Source of the DNA: Massilia sp. ZL223
Lineage (GTDB): Bacteria > Pseudomonadota > Gammaproteobacteria > Burkholderiales > Burkholderiaceae_D
DNA: 64,000 bases
Assembly: GCF_018119395.1 (NCBI RefSeq)
Contig: NZ_JAGPWD010000002.1
Location: 124,001 to 188,000, forward strand
Direction: 5' to 3'
Shown: in pieces, positions 38,535 through 47,646 of the stretch
Layout of the letters: each line of letters begins with the position of its first letter
Numbering within the stretch: the stretch's first letter is position 1
The notes under the pieces: generated by a model
Seen by the model: the letters and a program-made list of their open reading frames with translations, nothing else
What the model was told of the DNA's origin: nothing
Databases searched by the model: none
Program-made: the position numbers and the translations under genes

Positions 38535-38714
38535 ATGGCAAACACTGTCAAAGTCAAGCTCGTCAAGGGCCTGATCGGTACCCGTCAGGATCACCGTGCC
38601 ACCGTGCGCGGCCTGGGTCTGCGTCGTGTCAACTCGGTCTCCGAGCTGCAGGACACCCCGTCCGTGCGTGGCATGATCAACAAAGTCGCGTACCTCGTTA
38701 AAGTTGTTTCGTAA
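38535..38714 (+). CDS. rpmD: 50S ribosomal protein L30
   Basis: A 59-residue protein: [15 protein letters not shown] start, [10 protein letters not shown] in the middle, [14 protein letters not shown] end. GGGGAAC stands before the ATG. It is easily missed because of its size; spacing to rpsE is 11 bases and to rplO 26 bases. Confidence 0.97.
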   Translation: MANTVKVKLVKGLIGTRQDHRATVRGLGLRRVNSVSELQDTPSVRGMINKVAYLVKVVS

Positions 38715-38740
38715 GCCGCGGCTTACGTACGGAGAAATCA

Positions 38741-39172
38741 ATGGAACTCAATACCATTCAACCAGCTGACGGCGCCAAGCACGCGAAGCGTCGCGTTGGC
38801 CGCGGTATCGGCTCGGGCCTGGGCAAGACTGCCGGCCGCGGTCACAAGGGTCAGAAATCGCGTTCGGGCGGCTTCCACAAAGTCGGCTTCGAAGGCGGCC
38901 AGATGCCTCTGCAGCGTCGTCTGCCGAAGCGCGGCTTCAAATCGCTGAACGCCTCGTTCAAGGCTGAAGTGCGTCTGTCGGACCTGAACACCCTGGCTGT
39001 CGGCGACGTCGACATCCTGGTGCTCAAGCAGGCAGGCATCCTGCCGGTCGTGGCACGTGACGTGCGCGTCATCCTGTCCGGCGAGATCACCAAAGCGGTG
39101 AACCTCAAGGGCCTGAAAGCGACCGCCGGCGCGAAAGCGGCGATCGAAGCAGCTGGCGGTTCGGTCGCTTAA
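38741..39172 (+). CDS. rplO: 50S ribosomal protein L15
   Basis: A 143-residue assembly protein with the Gly/Arg-rich N-terminal extension ([21 protein letters not shown]) that reaches into the 23S core. Directly before secY as usual in the spc operon. Confidence 0.98.
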   Translation: MELNTIQPADGAKHAKRRVGRGIGSGLGKTAGRGHKGQKSRSGGFHKVGFEGGQMPLQRRLPKRGFKSLNASFKAEVRLSDLNTLAVGDVDILVLKQAGILPVVARDVRVILSGEITKAVNLKGLKATAGAKAAIEAAGGSVA

Positions 39173-39199
39173 TTGCGGCCTGCCTGATCGGAGCAAAAA

Positions 39200-40534
39200 T
39201 TGGCGACTAATTCACAACTTGGTAAAAGCGCCGCTTCCGGCTTCCCCTGGGGCCGGCTGTGGTTTTTGCTTGGCGCATTGGTCGTGTACCGCATCGGTGC
39301 TCACATCCCGGTCCCCGGGATTGACCCGGTGCAGCTCGCGTCGCTGTTCAAGCAGAACGAGGGCGGCATCCTGGGCATGTTCAACATGTTCTCGGGCGGC
39401 GCCTTGTCCCGCTTTACCGTGTTCGCTCTCGGCATCATGCCTTACATTTCGGCTTCGATCATCATGCAGCTCGCATCGATCGTCTCGCCGCAACTGGAGG
39501 CGCTGAAGAAGGAAGGCGAAGCCGGCCGCCGCAAGATCACCCAGTACACCCGTTACTTCACGGTTGCACTGGCGTTGTTCCAGGCGTTCGGTATCGCGGT
39601 CGCGCTCGAGGCGCAGCCGGGACTGGTGCTCGATCCGGGCATCGGCTTCCGCTTCGTCACCGTCACGACCCTTCTGACCGGCACCATGTTCCTCATGTGG
39701 CTGGGCGAGCAGATCACCGAACGCGGTCTCGGCAACGGCATCTCGATCATCATCTTTGCCGGTATCGCAGCGGGTCTGCCTTCGGCCATGGGCGGCTTGT
39801 TCACCCTGGTGTCGAACGGTTCGATCGGCAGCTTCTCGGCGATCCTGATCGTCGCGCTGGTGGTGGCAGTGACTTATGGCGTGGTGTTCGTTGAACGCGG
39901 CCAGCGCAAGATCCTGGTCAACTACGCCAAGCGCCAGGTCGGCAACAAGATCTACGGTGGCCAAACCAGCCACCTGCCCTTGAAGCTGAACATGGCAGGC
40001 GTGATCCCGCCGATCTTCGCTTCGTCGATCATCCTGTTCCCGGCAACGATCGTCGACTGGTTCACGCGCGGCAAGGACTCCAGCAGCCCGGTCATCGGGT
40101 TCCTGAAGGACCTGGCAGCGTCGATGGGACCAGGCGAGCCGATCCACGCGTTGCTGTATGCGGTGGCGATCGTGTTCTTCTGCTTCTTCTATACCGCGCT
40201 GGTATTCAACAGCAAGGAAACGGCGGACAACTTGAAGAAGAGCGGTGCATTCGTTCCGGGCATCCGTCCGGGCGAGCAGACTGCCCGCTACATCGACAAG
40301 ATCCTGATGCGCCTGACCCTGGCTGGTGCGGTCTACATCACCCTGGTGTGCCTGGTGCCGGAGTTCATGACTGCCCAGTGGAAGGTTCCCTTCTACTTCG
40401 GCGGCACGTCGCTCCTGATCATCGTGGTGGTGACGATGGACTTCATGGCACAAGTGCAGAACTACGTCATGTCGCAGCAATATGAATCGCTGCTGCGCAA
40501 GGCGAATTTCAAGGGTGGAATTCCGACGCGATAA
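39200..40534 (+). CDS. secY: Sec translocase channel subunit SecY
   Basis: A 444-residue protein with ten membrane helices forming the protein-conducting channel of the inner membrane. The plug/ring region follows [11 protein letters not shown]; the cytoplasmic loops [19 protein letters not shown] and [16 protein letters not shown] bind SecA and ribosomes. It starts with TTG (GGAG 7 bases upstream), unlike its ATG neighbours, which may reduce its yield relative to the ribosomal proteins. Confidence 0.97.
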   Translation: MATNSQLGKSAASGFPWGRLWFLLGALVVYRIGAHIPVPGIDPVQLASLFKQNEGGILGMFNMFSGGALSRFTVFALGIMPYISASIIMQLASIVSPQLEALKKEGEAGRRKITQYTRYFTVALALFQAFGIAVALEAQPGLVLDPGIGFRFVTVTTLLTGTMFLMWLGEQITERGLGNGISIIIFAGIAAGLPSAMGGLFTLVSNGSIGSFSAILIVALVVAVTYGVVFVERGQRKILVNYAKRQVGNKIYGGQTSHLPLKLNMAGVIPPIFASSIILFPATIVDWFTRGKDSSSPVIGFLKDLAASMGPGEPIHALLYAVAIVFFCFFYTALVFNSKETADNLKKSGAFVPGIRPGEQTARYIDKILMRLTLAGAVYITLVCLVPEFMTAQWKVPFYFGGTSLLIIVVVTMDFMAQVQNYVMSQQYESLLRKANFKGGIPTR

Positions 40535-40554
40535 GCGGGGAGTGCATAGACCGA

Positions 40555-40773
40555 ATGGCAAAAGACGACGTCATCCAAATGCAGGGGGAGATTCTCGAGA
40601 ATCTCCCGAACGCGACCTTTCGCGTGAAGCTGGAAAACGGGCACGTGGTGCTGGGGCATATCTCGGGTAAAATGCGGATGAATTACATCCGCATTCTCCC
40701 GGGCGACAAGGTGACGGTGGAACTGACCCCGTACGACCTTTCCCGGGCCCGCATTGTGTTCCGCACCAAGTAA
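40555..40773 (+). CDS. infA: translation initiation factor IF-1
   Basis: A 72-residue OB-fold protein that occupies the A site during initiation. [21 protein letters not shown] start and the [20 protein letters not shown] core are typical. Located between secY and rpmJ, a common betaproteobacterial order. Confidence 0.98.
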   Translation: MAKDDVIQMQGEILENLPNATFRVKLENGHVVLGHISGKMRMNYIRILPGDKVTVELTPYDLSRARIVFRTK

Positions 40774-40810
40774 AAAAATCATCAAGTAAACGAACCGAAG
40801 AGAGTGCAAA

Positions 40811-40924
40811 ATGAAAGTTAACGCTTCAGTCAAGCGGATCTGCCGCAACTGCAAGATCATCAAGCGCAAGGGCGTGGTCCGTGTGATCTGCGTCGAGCCG
40901 CGTCACAAGCAGCGTCAAGGTTAA
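40811..40924 (+). CDS. rpmJ: 50S ribosomal protein L36, zinc-binding form
   Basis: A 37-residue protein: [11 protein letters not shown] start, with Cys11, Cys14, Cys27 and His32 forming the complete zinc site (the C+ form). Below usual length cut-offs, but position and sequence are decisive. Confidence 0.97.
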   Translation: MKVNASVKRICRNCKIIKRKGVVRVICVEPRHKQRQG

Positions 40925-40939
40925 TACGAGGAATATCGA

Positions 40940-41305
40940 ATGGCACGTATTGCAGGGGTTAACATCCCAAATCATCAGCACACTGTTATCGGCCTGACGG
41001 CGATCTACGGTATTGGCCGTCCGCGCTCGCAGAAGATCTGCGACGCAACCGGTATCGCGACCAACAAGAAGGTCAAGGACCTGGACGATAACGAACTCGA
41101 GAAGCTGCGCGACGAAGTCGCCAAGTTTGTCGTGGAAGGCGACCTGCGCCGCGAACTGTCCATGAACATCAAGCGTCTGATGGACCTGGGCTGCTACCGC
41201 GGCATGCGTCACCGTAAGGGTCTGCCGGTGCGCGGCCAGCGTACCCGTACCAATGCACGTACCCGCAAAGGTCCGCGCAAGGCCGCACAATCGCTCAAGA
41301 AATAA
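40940..41305 (+). CDS. rpsM: 30S ribosomal protein S13
   Basis: A 121-residue head protein that contacts tRNA and forms inter-subunit bridges. [18 protein letters not shown] start, basic C-terminal tail with [16 protein letters not shown]. First gene of the alpha-type block; no obvious pseudoknot leader of the E. coli kind fits the 15-base gap to rpmJ. Confidence 0.98.
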   Translation: MARIAGVNIPNHQHTVIGLTAIYGIGRPRSQKICDATGIATNKKVKDLDDNELEKLRDEVAKFVVEGDLRRELSMNIKRLMDLGCYRGMRHRKGLPVRGQRTRTNARTRKGPRKAAQSLKK

Positions 41306-41320
41306 TCTAGGAACCTGACC

Positions 41321-41725
41321 ATGGCCAAGCAACAAAGCAGCGCAGCAGCAGCTCGCGTGCGCAAGAAAGTCAAGAAGAACGTCGCCGAGGGCATCGCCCA
41401 CGTCCACGCGTCCTTCAACAACACGATCATCACGATCACCGACCGTCAGGGCAACGCTCTGTCGTGGGCTACCTCCGGCGGCGCCGGCTTCAAGGGTTCG
41501 CGCAAATCGACCCCGTTCGCAGCGCAGGTTGCTGCCGAAGCTGCAGGCAAGGTCGCTCAGGAGTCGGGCGTGAAGAACCTGGAAGTGCGTATCAAGGGCC
41601 CAGGCCCGGGCCGCGAGTCGGCTGTGCGCGCTCTGAACAACCTGGGCATCAAGATCACCGAGATCCAGGACGTCACCCCGGTTCCGCACAACGGCTGCCG
41701 TCCGCCGAAGCGTCGTCGTATCTAA
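41321..41725 (+). CDS. rpsK: 30S ribosomal protein S11
   Basis: A 134-residue platform protein. [22 protein letters not shown] and [14 protein letters not shown] are standard, ending RPPKRRRI. A hairpin (CACGGGGC/GCTCCGTG, 41733-41752) follows within the gap to rpsD. Confidence 0.98.
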   Translation: MAKQQSSAAAARVRKKVKKNVAEGIAHVHASFNNTIITITDRQGNALSWATSGGAGFKGSRKSTPFAAQVAAEAAGKVAQESGVKNLEVRIKGPGPGRESAVRALNNLGIKITEIQDVTPVPHNGCRPPKRRRI

Positions 41726-41793
41726 TACACGACGCACGGGGCCTCGGCTCCGTGGTGTTCCAAAGATTGCCGGTGCAGTTACCCGAAATAGGG

Positions 41794-41799
41794 TATACT
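41794..41799 (+). promoter_or_regulatory. rpsD promoter -10 box
   Basis: TATACT followed by GCCCGGCTC, the same -10 plus GC-rich discriminator seen before rplC, rplN and rpsJ. A -35 box at proper distance is weak (TTGCCG lies 21 bases upstream). It would start the transcript near 41806, just before the attenuator-like hairpin. Confidence 0.5.
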
Positions 41800-41811
41800 G
41801 CCCGGCTCTTG

Positions 41812-41844
41812 TCGCCTGCCATTTCAATGGCGGGCGATTTGTTT
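41812..41844 (+). terminator. attenuator-like hairpin in the rpsD leader
   Basis: TCGCCTGCCAT and ATGGCGGGCGA form an 11-bp stem with one G-U pair and a four-base loop, followed by TTTGTTT. It lies at the very start of the transcript predicted from the box at 41794 and 89 bases before rpsD, so it could be an attenuator or a binding site for S4, the product of rpsD. Confidence 0.6.
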
Positions 41845-41932
41845 AAGCCACGTCCGGCCAATCGTGGACCGGACTAGCGCCTGGGTGCTCAAGGCACCAC
41901 TGGGGCGTGATTAATTTATAAAGGTATCTAAC

Positions 41933-42556
41933 GTGGCACGTTATATCGGACCAAAAGCAAAACTGTCGCGCCGTGAAGGCACCGACCTGTTCCTGAAGAG
42001 CGCACGCCGCTCGCTCGATTCGAAGTGCAAGCTGGACGTCAAGCCGGGTCAACACGGCGTGAAGTCGGGCGCCCGTACTTCGGACTACGGCAACCAGCTG
42101 CGTGAAAAGCAGAAGGTCAAGCGTATCTACGGCGTGCTGGAGCGTCAGTTCCGCCGCTACTTCGCTGAAGCATCGCGCCGCAAGGGCAACACCGGCGAAA
42201 CCCTGCTGAAGCTGCTGGAATCGCGCCTGGACAACGTCGCTTACCGCATGGGCTTCGGCTCGACCCGCGCTGAAGCACGCCAGCTGGTGAGCCACAAGGC
42301 CTTCACCGTGAACGGCAACGTCGTGAACATCGCTTCGTACCAGGTCAAGACCGGCGACGTCATCGCCGTCCGCGAAAAGGCCAAGAAGCAAGTGCGTATC
42401 GCTGAAGCCCTGTCGCTGGCTGAGCAAGTCGGTTTCCCGAGCTGGGTTTCGGTCGATGCCAAAAAGTTCGAAGGCACCTTCCGTTCGTTCCCGGAGCGTA
42501 ACGAGATCGCTGCTGACGTCAACGAAGCGCTGATCGTCGAACTGTACTCGCGTTAA
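41933..42556 (+). CDS. rpsD: 30S ribosomal protein S4
   Basis: A 207-residue primary 16S-binding protein and, in E. coli, repressor of the alpha operon. [15 protein letters not shown] start (no N-terminal zinc cysteines), and the S4 RNA-binding domain [21 protein letters not shown]. It is set apart from rpsK by 207 bases and from rpoA by 311 bases, each with hairpins. Confidence 0.98.
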   Translation: MARYIGPKAKLSRREGTDLFLKSARRSLDSKCKLDVKPGQHGVKSGARTSDYGNQLREKQKVKRIYGVLERQFRRYFAEASRRKGNTGETLLKLLESRLDNVAYRMGFGSTRAEARQLVSHKAFTVNGNVVNIASYQVKTGDVIAVREKAKKQVRIAEALSLAEQVGFPSWVSVDAKKFEGTFRSFPERNEIAADVNEALIVELYSR

Positions 42557-42567
42557 TCGACCGCGAC

Positions 42568-42590
42568 AGAACCGACGGCAGTCGGTTCTT
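42568..42590 (+). terminator. hairpin terminator after rpsD
   Basis: AGAACCGAC and GTCGGTTCT form a perfect 9-bp stem around GGCA, 11 bases after the rpsD stop. The T content after it is low, so termination may be partial; otherwise rpoA would need its own promoter, which I cannot identify with confidence. Confidence 0.6.
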
Positions 42591-42596
42591 GGGCGG

Positions 42597-42698
42597 TCGT
42601 CCCCGCGAAGGCGGGGATCCAAGTTTGCCGGCTATGTCGAGAAACTTGGGTTCCTGCCTCCGCGGGAAGTCGGAGGCGCCAGTGGCGCGTACGACGGG
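42597..42698. repeat. REP-like palindrome pair (copy 2)
   Basis: CCCCGC-GAAG-GCGGGG followed by ATCCAAGTTTG, then about 15 bases later the inverted partner AAACTTGGGTTCCTGCCTCCGC. Same family as the elements at 23269 and 60018. It fills part of the 311-base gap between rpsD and rpoA. Confidence 0.75.
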
Positions 42699-42786
42699 AG
42701 AGGTGGTGCGGAAGCAGCAACCTAGGGTTGGCACCGCAAAGAGTCTTCGACTTCCATCATTCCCCTCGCTACCGATTTCGTATCAC

Positions 42787-42812
42787 CGCCTGCTCCCCGC
42801 AGGCGTTCTCAT
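42787..42812 (+). other. hairpin in the rpoA leader
   Basis: CGCCTGC-TCCCC-GCAGGCG followed by TTCTCATT, 56 bases before rpoA. It could be a weak terminator or a leader structure. Together with the hairpin at 42568 and the REP pair it accounts for most of the rpsD-rpoA gap; I see no clear rpoA promoter. Confidence 0.5.
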
Positions 42813-42867
42813 TAATGCCATCAGCCTTATCGGTGTAACGAACCGAGGGTATTGAAAAGGACATTTC

Positions 42868-43845
42868 ATGCAAAATAGTCTGTTGAAGCCACGTATCATC
42901 GATGTAGAAGCACTGGGCGCCGGTCACGCGAAAGTCGTGATGGAGCCGTTCGAGCGTGGTTATGGTCACACCCTGGGCAACGCGCTGCGCCGCGTCCTGC
43001 TGTCGTCGATGGTGGGCTACGCGCCGACCGAAGTGACGATCGCCGGCGTCGTGCACGAGTACTCGTCGCTGGACGGTGTGCAGGAAGACGTGGTCGACCT
43101 GCTGCTGAACCTGAAGGGCGTCGTGTTCAAGGTGCACAACCGTGATTCGGTCACCCTGACCCTGAAGAAGGAAGGCGAAGGCGCCGTCCTGGCTTCCGAC
43201 ATCGACCTGCCGCATGACGTGGAACTGATCAACCCGGATCACGTGATCGCTCACCTGACCGCCGGCGGCAAGCTGGACATGCAGATCAAGGTCGAGAAGG
43301 GCCGCGGCTATGTGCCGGGCAACGTGCGCCGCCTGTCGGAAGACACCAACAAGACCATCGGCCGCATCATCCTGGACGCCTCGTTCTCGCCGGTGCGCCG
43401 CGTGTCCTACGCCGTGGAATCGGCCCGTGTCGAACAGCGTACCGACCTGGACAAGCTGATCATCAACATCGAAACCAACGGCGTGATCACCCCGGAAGAA
43501 GCGATCCGCCAGTCGGCACGCGTCCTGGTGGACCAGCTGAACGTGTTCGCCGCCCTGGAAGGCACCGAAGCCGCTGCTGAAGCACCGTCGCGCGCTCCGC
43601 TGGTCGATCCGATCCTGCTGCGTCCGGTGGACGACCTGGAACTGACCGTCCGTTCGGCAAACTGCCTGAAGGCCGAGAACATCTACTACATCGGCGACCT
43701 GATCCAGCGTTCGGAAAACGAACTGCTGAAGACCCCGAACCTGGGCCGCAAGTCGCTCAACGAAATCAAGGAAGTCCTCGCTTCGCGCGGCCTGACCCTG
43801 GGCATGAAACTCGAGAACTGGCCGCCGGCTGGTCTGGAAAAGTAA
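42868..43845 (+). CDS. rpoA: RNA polymerase subunit alpha
   Basis: A 325-residue protein: N-terminal dimer and assembly domain (residues 1-235, [17 protein letters not shown]), flexible linker, and a C-terminal domain that binds UP elements and activators ([32 protein letters not shown]). Full length. AAAAGGA precedes the ATG. Confidence 0.98.
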   Translation: MQNSLLKPRIIDVEALGAGHAKVVMEPFERGYGHTLGNALRRVLLSSMVGYAPTEVTIAGVVHEYSSLDGVQEDVVDLLLNLKGVVFKVHNRDSVTLTLKKEGEGAVLASDIDLPHDVELINPDHVIAHLTAGGKLDMQIKVEKGRGYVPGNVRRLSEDTNKTIGRIILDASFSPVRRVSYAVESARVEQRTDLDKLIINIETNGVITPEEAIRQSARVLVDQLNVFAALEGTEAAAEAPSRAPLVDPILLRPVDDLELTVRSANCLKAENIYYIGDLIQRSENELLKTPNLGRKSLNEIKEVLASRGLTLGMKLENWPPAGLEK

Positions 43846-43875
43846 TCCCCGATTTCTGTTTCGCTTTGCAGTACC

Positions 43876-43904
43876 CCGCCTGGACGCCTTGTCCGGGCGG
43901 TTTT
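43876..43904 (+). terminator. terminator-like hairpin between rpoA and rplQ
   Basis: CCGCCTGGAC and GTCCGGGCGG form a 10-bp stem (one G-U pair) with a five-base loop, followed by TTTT. Placed inside what is normally a single operon, it should lower rplQ transcription relative to rpoA, or be read through under control. Confidence 0.65.
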
Positions 43905-43983
43905 AACCCCGAACCGGTCCGCGGTCACGCGCAAGCGTGAACGATCGAAGAACTGGAATTGAAAACACTCGAAAGGATTTACC

Positions 43984-44379
43984 ATGCGTCACCGTCACGG
44001 CCTTCGTAAACTGAACCGTACCTCGTCCCACCGTCTGGCAATGCTGCGCAACATGACCGTTTCGCTGCTGCGTCACGAAGCCATCAAGACCACCGTGCCG
44101 AAGGCAAAGGAACTGCGTCGCGTTGTCGAGCCGATCCTGACCCTGGGCAAGACCGACACCCTGGCAAACAAGCGCCTGGCTTTCGCTCGCCTGCGCGACC
44201 GCGAGATCGTCCAGAAGCTGTTCGCTGAACTGGGTCCGCGTTTTGCTAACCGCAACGGCGGCTACCTGCGCATCCTGAAGATGGGCTTCCGCGTTGGCGA
44301 CAACGCACCGATGGCCTACGTCGAACTGCTGGACCGTCCGGAACCGGGCACCGCTGAAGAAGCACCGACCGCTGAGTAA
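43984..44379 (+). CDS. rplQ: 50S ribosomal protein L17
   Basis: A 131-residue protein: [23 protein letters not shown] start, and an acidic tail ([10 protein letters not shown]). AAAGGA precedes the ATG. Last gene of the ribosomal cluster. Confidence 0.98.
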   Translation: MRHRHGLRKLNRTSSHRLAMLRNMTVSLLRHEAIKTTVPKAKELRRVVEPILTLGKTDTLANKRLAFARLRDREIVQKLFAELGPRFANRNGGYLRILKMGFRVGDNAPMAYVELLDRPEPGTAEEAPTAE

Positions 44380-44396
44380 TCGGCAAGGTCTCTAAG

Positions 44397-44422
44397 AACC
44401 AGGCTTCGGCCTGGTTTTTTTT
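44397..44422 (+). terminator. terminator of the ribosomal cluster
   Basis: AACCAGGC-TTCG-GCCTGGTT, a perfect 8-bp stem with a stable tetraloop, followed by a run of T. A textbook rho-independent terminator 17 bases after rplQ. Confidence 0.95.
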
Positions 44423-44476
44423 CGCCTGTCCTTCGCAGCACGCCGGACAGAGCTGACCGCCCAGGACGGAAGCGTT

Positions 44477-44728
44477 ATGCTGATTGTCCACTTGCATTAC
44501 TGGCCAGGGATCGTCGTGGCAAAGGATGGGGACGTGCCGGTCGGCTCTTGCTTAGTCGGCAGCGGCGACTTCTATTACATCAAAACGAGCGAGGGCCCAG
44601 CAGGGGCGCTTTACCGGATCTACCACGATGCGGTGGCTGAGGACGGTTATGACCCTGGCGAGGCGATTGCACTCGTTTTAGGGGCTTATCGAGAACTGCT
44701 GGATCACGTCGAGCGACCACAACCGTAA
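44477..44728 (+). CDS. SMI1/KNR4 (SUKH)-like C-terminal fragment, hypothetical
   Basis: An 83-residue protein whose core (VGSGDFYYIKTSEGPAGALYRIYHDAV, then a helix with LVLGAYRELL) resembles the C-terminal half of SUKH/SMI1 proteins, many of which are immunity proteins to polymorphic toxins. The usual N-terminal half is absent, so it is either truncated or a minimal member. GC content is lower than around it. No toxin gene is adjacent. Confidence 0.5.
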   Translation: MLIVHLHYWPGIVVAKDGDVPVGSCLVGSGDFYYIKTSEGPAGALYRIYHDAVAEDGYDPGEAIALVLGAYRELLDHVERPQP

Positions 44729-44850
44729 GCGCGTACCAGCCGAGAAGCACATCTATCACCGGTTTCGGAAGAAGCTTTAAGCCTCTCCACAGGCACGTAT
44801 AGCCCAGCCGGTGTACCATGCCGATGCGCTGTAACAACTCACCCGACACC

Positions 44851-46725
44851 ATGACCCGTTTCTTCGCCAGCCGCTTGCTGCAAGCCTGCCTGACGCTGTT
44901 CGCCGCCTTCGTGCTCTTGACCGCCGGCGCCGCCCGTGCCGAGGAAGAATTCCTCGATCCGGCCCTGGCCTTCCGCTTCGCCGCCCGCATGGCCGATCCG
45001 CAGACGCTGGAAGTGAGCTACCAGATCGCCGACGGCTACTACATGTACCGCGAACGCTTCGGCTTCAAGGCCGACGGCGCCAGCCTCGGCATGCCGGAGA
45101 TCCCGCCTGGGAAGGTGAAATACGATCCGACCTTCGAGAAGGATGTCGAGACCCACAAGGGCCTGGTGACGATCCGCATTCCCGTCGAAGGCAGCGGCAA
45201 CTTCACCCTGACCGCCACCAGCCAGGGCTGCGCCGACGCCGGCCTGTGCTACCCGCCGCAACAACACACGGCGCAATTGAGCGCAGGCGCAGGCGGATCG
45301 TCGTCGAGCGCGCCGTCGCTGCCGATCGGCGCCGCTACGGGGCAGGGACCGGCCATGTCGGTCCCACTGTCCTCTACGCCGGCCGCCGAAAGCGCACCCG
45401 CCGCCGTCACACCGTCGTCCGCACCGACCGCACCCGCTGCCGCTGCAGGCTCGCCTGCCGCCGAATCCGACATGTCCACCATCGCCGGCATCCTCAACGG
45501 CGGCCGTCTGCTGGCCATCATCCCGGCCTTCGTGCTGCTCGGCCTGGGGCTGGCCTTCACGCCCTGCGTGCTGCCGATGGTGCCTATCCTGTCCTCGATC
45601 ATCGTCGGCGAAGGCCAGCAGGTGCGCCGCTCGCGCGGCTTCGTCCTGTCTCTCACGTATTCGCTCGGCATGGCGATCGTCTACACCACACTCGGCGTCG
45701 CAGCAGGCTTGATCGGCGAAGGCCTGGCCGCCGCACTGCAGAACCCCTGGGTCCTGGGCAGCTTCGCTGTCCTCATCGTCGCCATGTCCCTGTCGATGTT
45801 CGGCTTCTACCAGCTGCAGCTGCCTGTCGCGCTGCAAACCCGCCTGGCCCACGCATCCGGCCGCCGCTCCTCGGGCAAGCTGGCGGGCGTGTTCGCCATG
45901 GGCGCCATCTCCGCCCTGATCGTCGGCCCCTGCGTTGCCGCGCCCCTGGCCGGCGCCCTGGTCTACATCAGCCAGACGCGCGACGTCCTGATCGGCGGCG
46001 CGGCCTTGTTCGCCATGGCGATCGGCATGAGTATTCCGCTGCTGCTGGTCGGCGTCTCGGCCGGCTCGCTGCTGCCGCGCGCGGGCGCGTGGATGGAGTC
46101 GGTCAAGCGCCTGTTCGGCGTGCTGATGCTCGCCATGGCGCTGTGGCTGGTGTCGCCGGTGATCCCGGCGGCGGCGCAGATGCTGCTGTGGGCGGCGCTG
46201 CTGCTCGGTTATGGCTTTTACCTGCTGCGCCACCACCGCCACTGGGCCACGATGGCCGCCGGCGGCGCCTTCGCCGTGCTGGGTGCAATGCAGCTGGTCG
46301 GTGTGGCCAGCGGCGGACGCGATGCACTTGCGCCCCTGGCGCACCTGCGCGGCGGCGCCCAGCAGCATCTCGAGTTCAAGCGCGTCAAGAATGTAGCCGA
46401 GCTCGATGCGGTGCTGGCCAATACCGGCGGCAAGACTGTCATGCTCGACTTCTACGCCGACTGGTGCGTGTCGTGCAAGGAAATGGAGAAGCTGACCTTC
46501 GTCGACCCGGCCGTGCAGGCCAAGTTGGCGAATACCATCCTGCTGCAGATCGACGTGACCGCCAACAACGGGGACGACAAGGCCATGCTCAAGCGCTTCG
46601 GCCTGTTCGGACCGCCTGGGATCATCCTGTTCGATAACGAAGGCCGCGAGATCCCGGACAGTCGGGTGATCGGCTACCAAGACGCGCGGAAGTTCCTTAC
46701 GTCGCTGCAAAAGCTCGGCGGATGA
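44851..46725 (+). CDS. dsbD: thiol:disulfide interchange protein DsbD
   Basis: A 624-residue protein that carries electrons from cytoplasmic thioredoxin to periplasmic substrates. Signal peptide, then the periplasmic alpha domain with the Cys pair in GCADAGLCYPP, a Ser/Ala/Pro linker, the eight-helix membrane domain with Cys in TPCVLPMVPIL and VGPCVAAPLAG, and a C-terminal thioredoxin-like domain with WCVSC. All three redox Cys pairs are intact. The ATG at 44851 places the signal peptide at the N-terminus; an earlier in-frame ATG adds eleven polar residues. Confidence 0.95.
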   Translation: MTRFFASRLLQACLTLFAAFVLLTAGAARAEEEFLDPALAFRFAARMADPQTLEVSYQIADGYYMYRERFGFKADGASLGMPEIPPGKVKYDPTFEKDVETHKGLVTIRIPVEGSGNFTLTATSQGCADAGLCYPPQQHTAQLSAGAGGSSSSAPSLPIGAATGQGPAMSVPLSSTPAAESAPAAVTPSSAPTAPAAAAGSPAAESDMSTIAGILNGGRLLAIIPAFVLLGLGLAFTPCVLPMVPILSSIIVGEGQQVRRSRGFVLSLTYSLGMAIVYTTLGVAAGLIGEGLAAALQNPWVLGSFAVLIVAMSLSMFGFYQLQLPVALQTRLAHASGRRSSGKLAGVFAMGAISALIVGPCVAAPLAGALVYISQTRDVLIGGAALFAMAIGMSIPLLLVGVSAGSLLPRAGAWMESVKRLFGVLMLAMALWLVSPVIPAAAQMLLWAALLLGYGFYLLRHHRHWATMAAGGAFAVLGAMQLVGVASGGRDALAPLAHLRGGAQQHLEFKRVKNVAELDAVLANTGGKTVMLDFYADWCVSCKEMEKLTFVDPAVQAKLANTILLQIDVTANNGDDKAMLKRFGLFGPPGIILFDNEGREIPDSRVIGYQDARKFLTSLQKLGG

Positions 46726-46778
46726 AGCTTGAGAGCAGACTGTAATCGGCCGGTCGCGGACTAAGCATAAGGTGACGA

Positions 46779-46997
46779 ATGCAGAATTTGGACGCAATGC
46801 TGGCCTACAAAGCCATGTTTCGCTTCTTGGAAAAATACTATGCTCTGACTAATGTGGACGAGATTGGCGTCCTTCTGGGAAGTATGAGCATGGAAATTTT
46901 CCAAGACGAGAAGCCTGCTGACCCTGCCATGTGGGACGACTGGATCGACGCTATACGAGAAGTGATGGCTGAGCGAGGGAGTCAACCCGATCAATAG
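46779..46997 (+). CDS. small acidic orphan protein, hypothetical
   Basis: A 72-residue acidic protein without signal peptide: AYKAMFRFLEKYYALTNVDEIGVLLGSM, then PADPAMWDDWIDAIREVM. Similar short proteins with FLExYY...DEIGxLLG...DPAxWxDW are widespread conserved hypotheticals and are often seen near toxin or secretion loci, so an immunity-like role is possible but unproven. AAGGTGA precedes the ATG. More AT-rich than dsbD. Confidence 0.6.
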   Translation: MQNLDAMLAYKAMFRFLEKYYALTNVDEIGVLLGSMSMEIFQDEKPADPAMWDDWIDAIREVMAERGSQPDQ

Positions 46998-47107
46998 AAG
47001 CAAAAGTCTGCTTTCCGCAGGCGGGCAATGGGCAAGCGTCGGACGTCGAACCCAAGCATGTGATGATCACGACCAGCCCTTTCCGTCGCAACGATTTTGA
47101 GTAAAAC

Positions 47108-47464
47108 ATGAAAAGCAGTTCAAACACCGGCTTGGTCTATTCCACTGAAAGCGGGCGCATGTGCCCCGAATGCCGCCAGGCCGTCGCGGCGTGCGTGTGC
47201 AAGGCCAAGCCCGTGGTCACGGGCGACGGCGTAGTGCGCGTCTCGCGCCAGACCAAGGGCCGGGGCGGTAAATGCGTAACGGTCGTCAAAGGCCTCGCAC
47301 TCGACGCCAACGCACTGGCCCTGCTCGGCAAACAGTTGCGCACCGCATGCGGTTCAGGCGGCACCGTGAAGGATGGCGTGATCGAAGTGCAGGGGGACCA
47401 CTGCGACCTGGTCATGGAGACGCTCAAGAAACATGGCCATCATCCGAAGCGCGCGGGCGCTTGA
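47108..47464 (+). CDS. yciH: SUI1/YciH-type translation initiation factor
   Basis: A 118-residue protein: an N-terminal Cys-rich motif (MCPECRQAVAACVC) that may bind zinc, then the SUI1 domain (TKGRGGKCVTVVKGL, CGSGGTVKDGVIEVQGDH). YciH is the bacterial counterpart of eIF1 and modulates start-site fidelity. Stand-alone gene. Confidence 0.88.
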   Translation: MKSSSNTGLVYSTESGRMCPECRQAVAACVCKAKPVVTGDGVVRVSRQTKGRGGKCVTVVKGLALDANALALLGKQLRTACGSGGTVKDGVIEVQGDHCDLVMETLKKHGHHPKRAGA

Positions 47465-47646
47465 GATTTGCAGGCCTGCAGAGCCCGAATCTTGACGCCG
47501 ATGCAAGGAGCAGATGAGGGCATGAGTCAGCTGTTGTGGCAAAGCCATACCGACCAGAAGAATTAATTTCCAATACGGAAAGAAAGTGTCTGTACGGACA
47601 TATTCGTCGAGATAATGGAAGCGAACCTATCTCCGTCGAATCTGCC

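Noticed and set aside
36481-38541. A 686-codon minus-strand frame across rpsN-rpsE
   Set aside because: It runs opposite several certain ribosomal genes and has no recognisable domain or ribosome binding site.
42597-42698. Hairpin repeats as a CRISPR array
   Set aside because: Only one inverted pair, no regular spacers and no cas genes.
44818-44850. Upstream ATG as dsbD start
   Set aside because: It would put eleven polar residues before the signal peptide; the later ATG fits export.
47536-47646. N-terminal extension of the PAS kinase from a GTG
   Set aside because: The extra 37 codons are AT-rich and unlike the rest of the protein; no ribosome binding site was seen.
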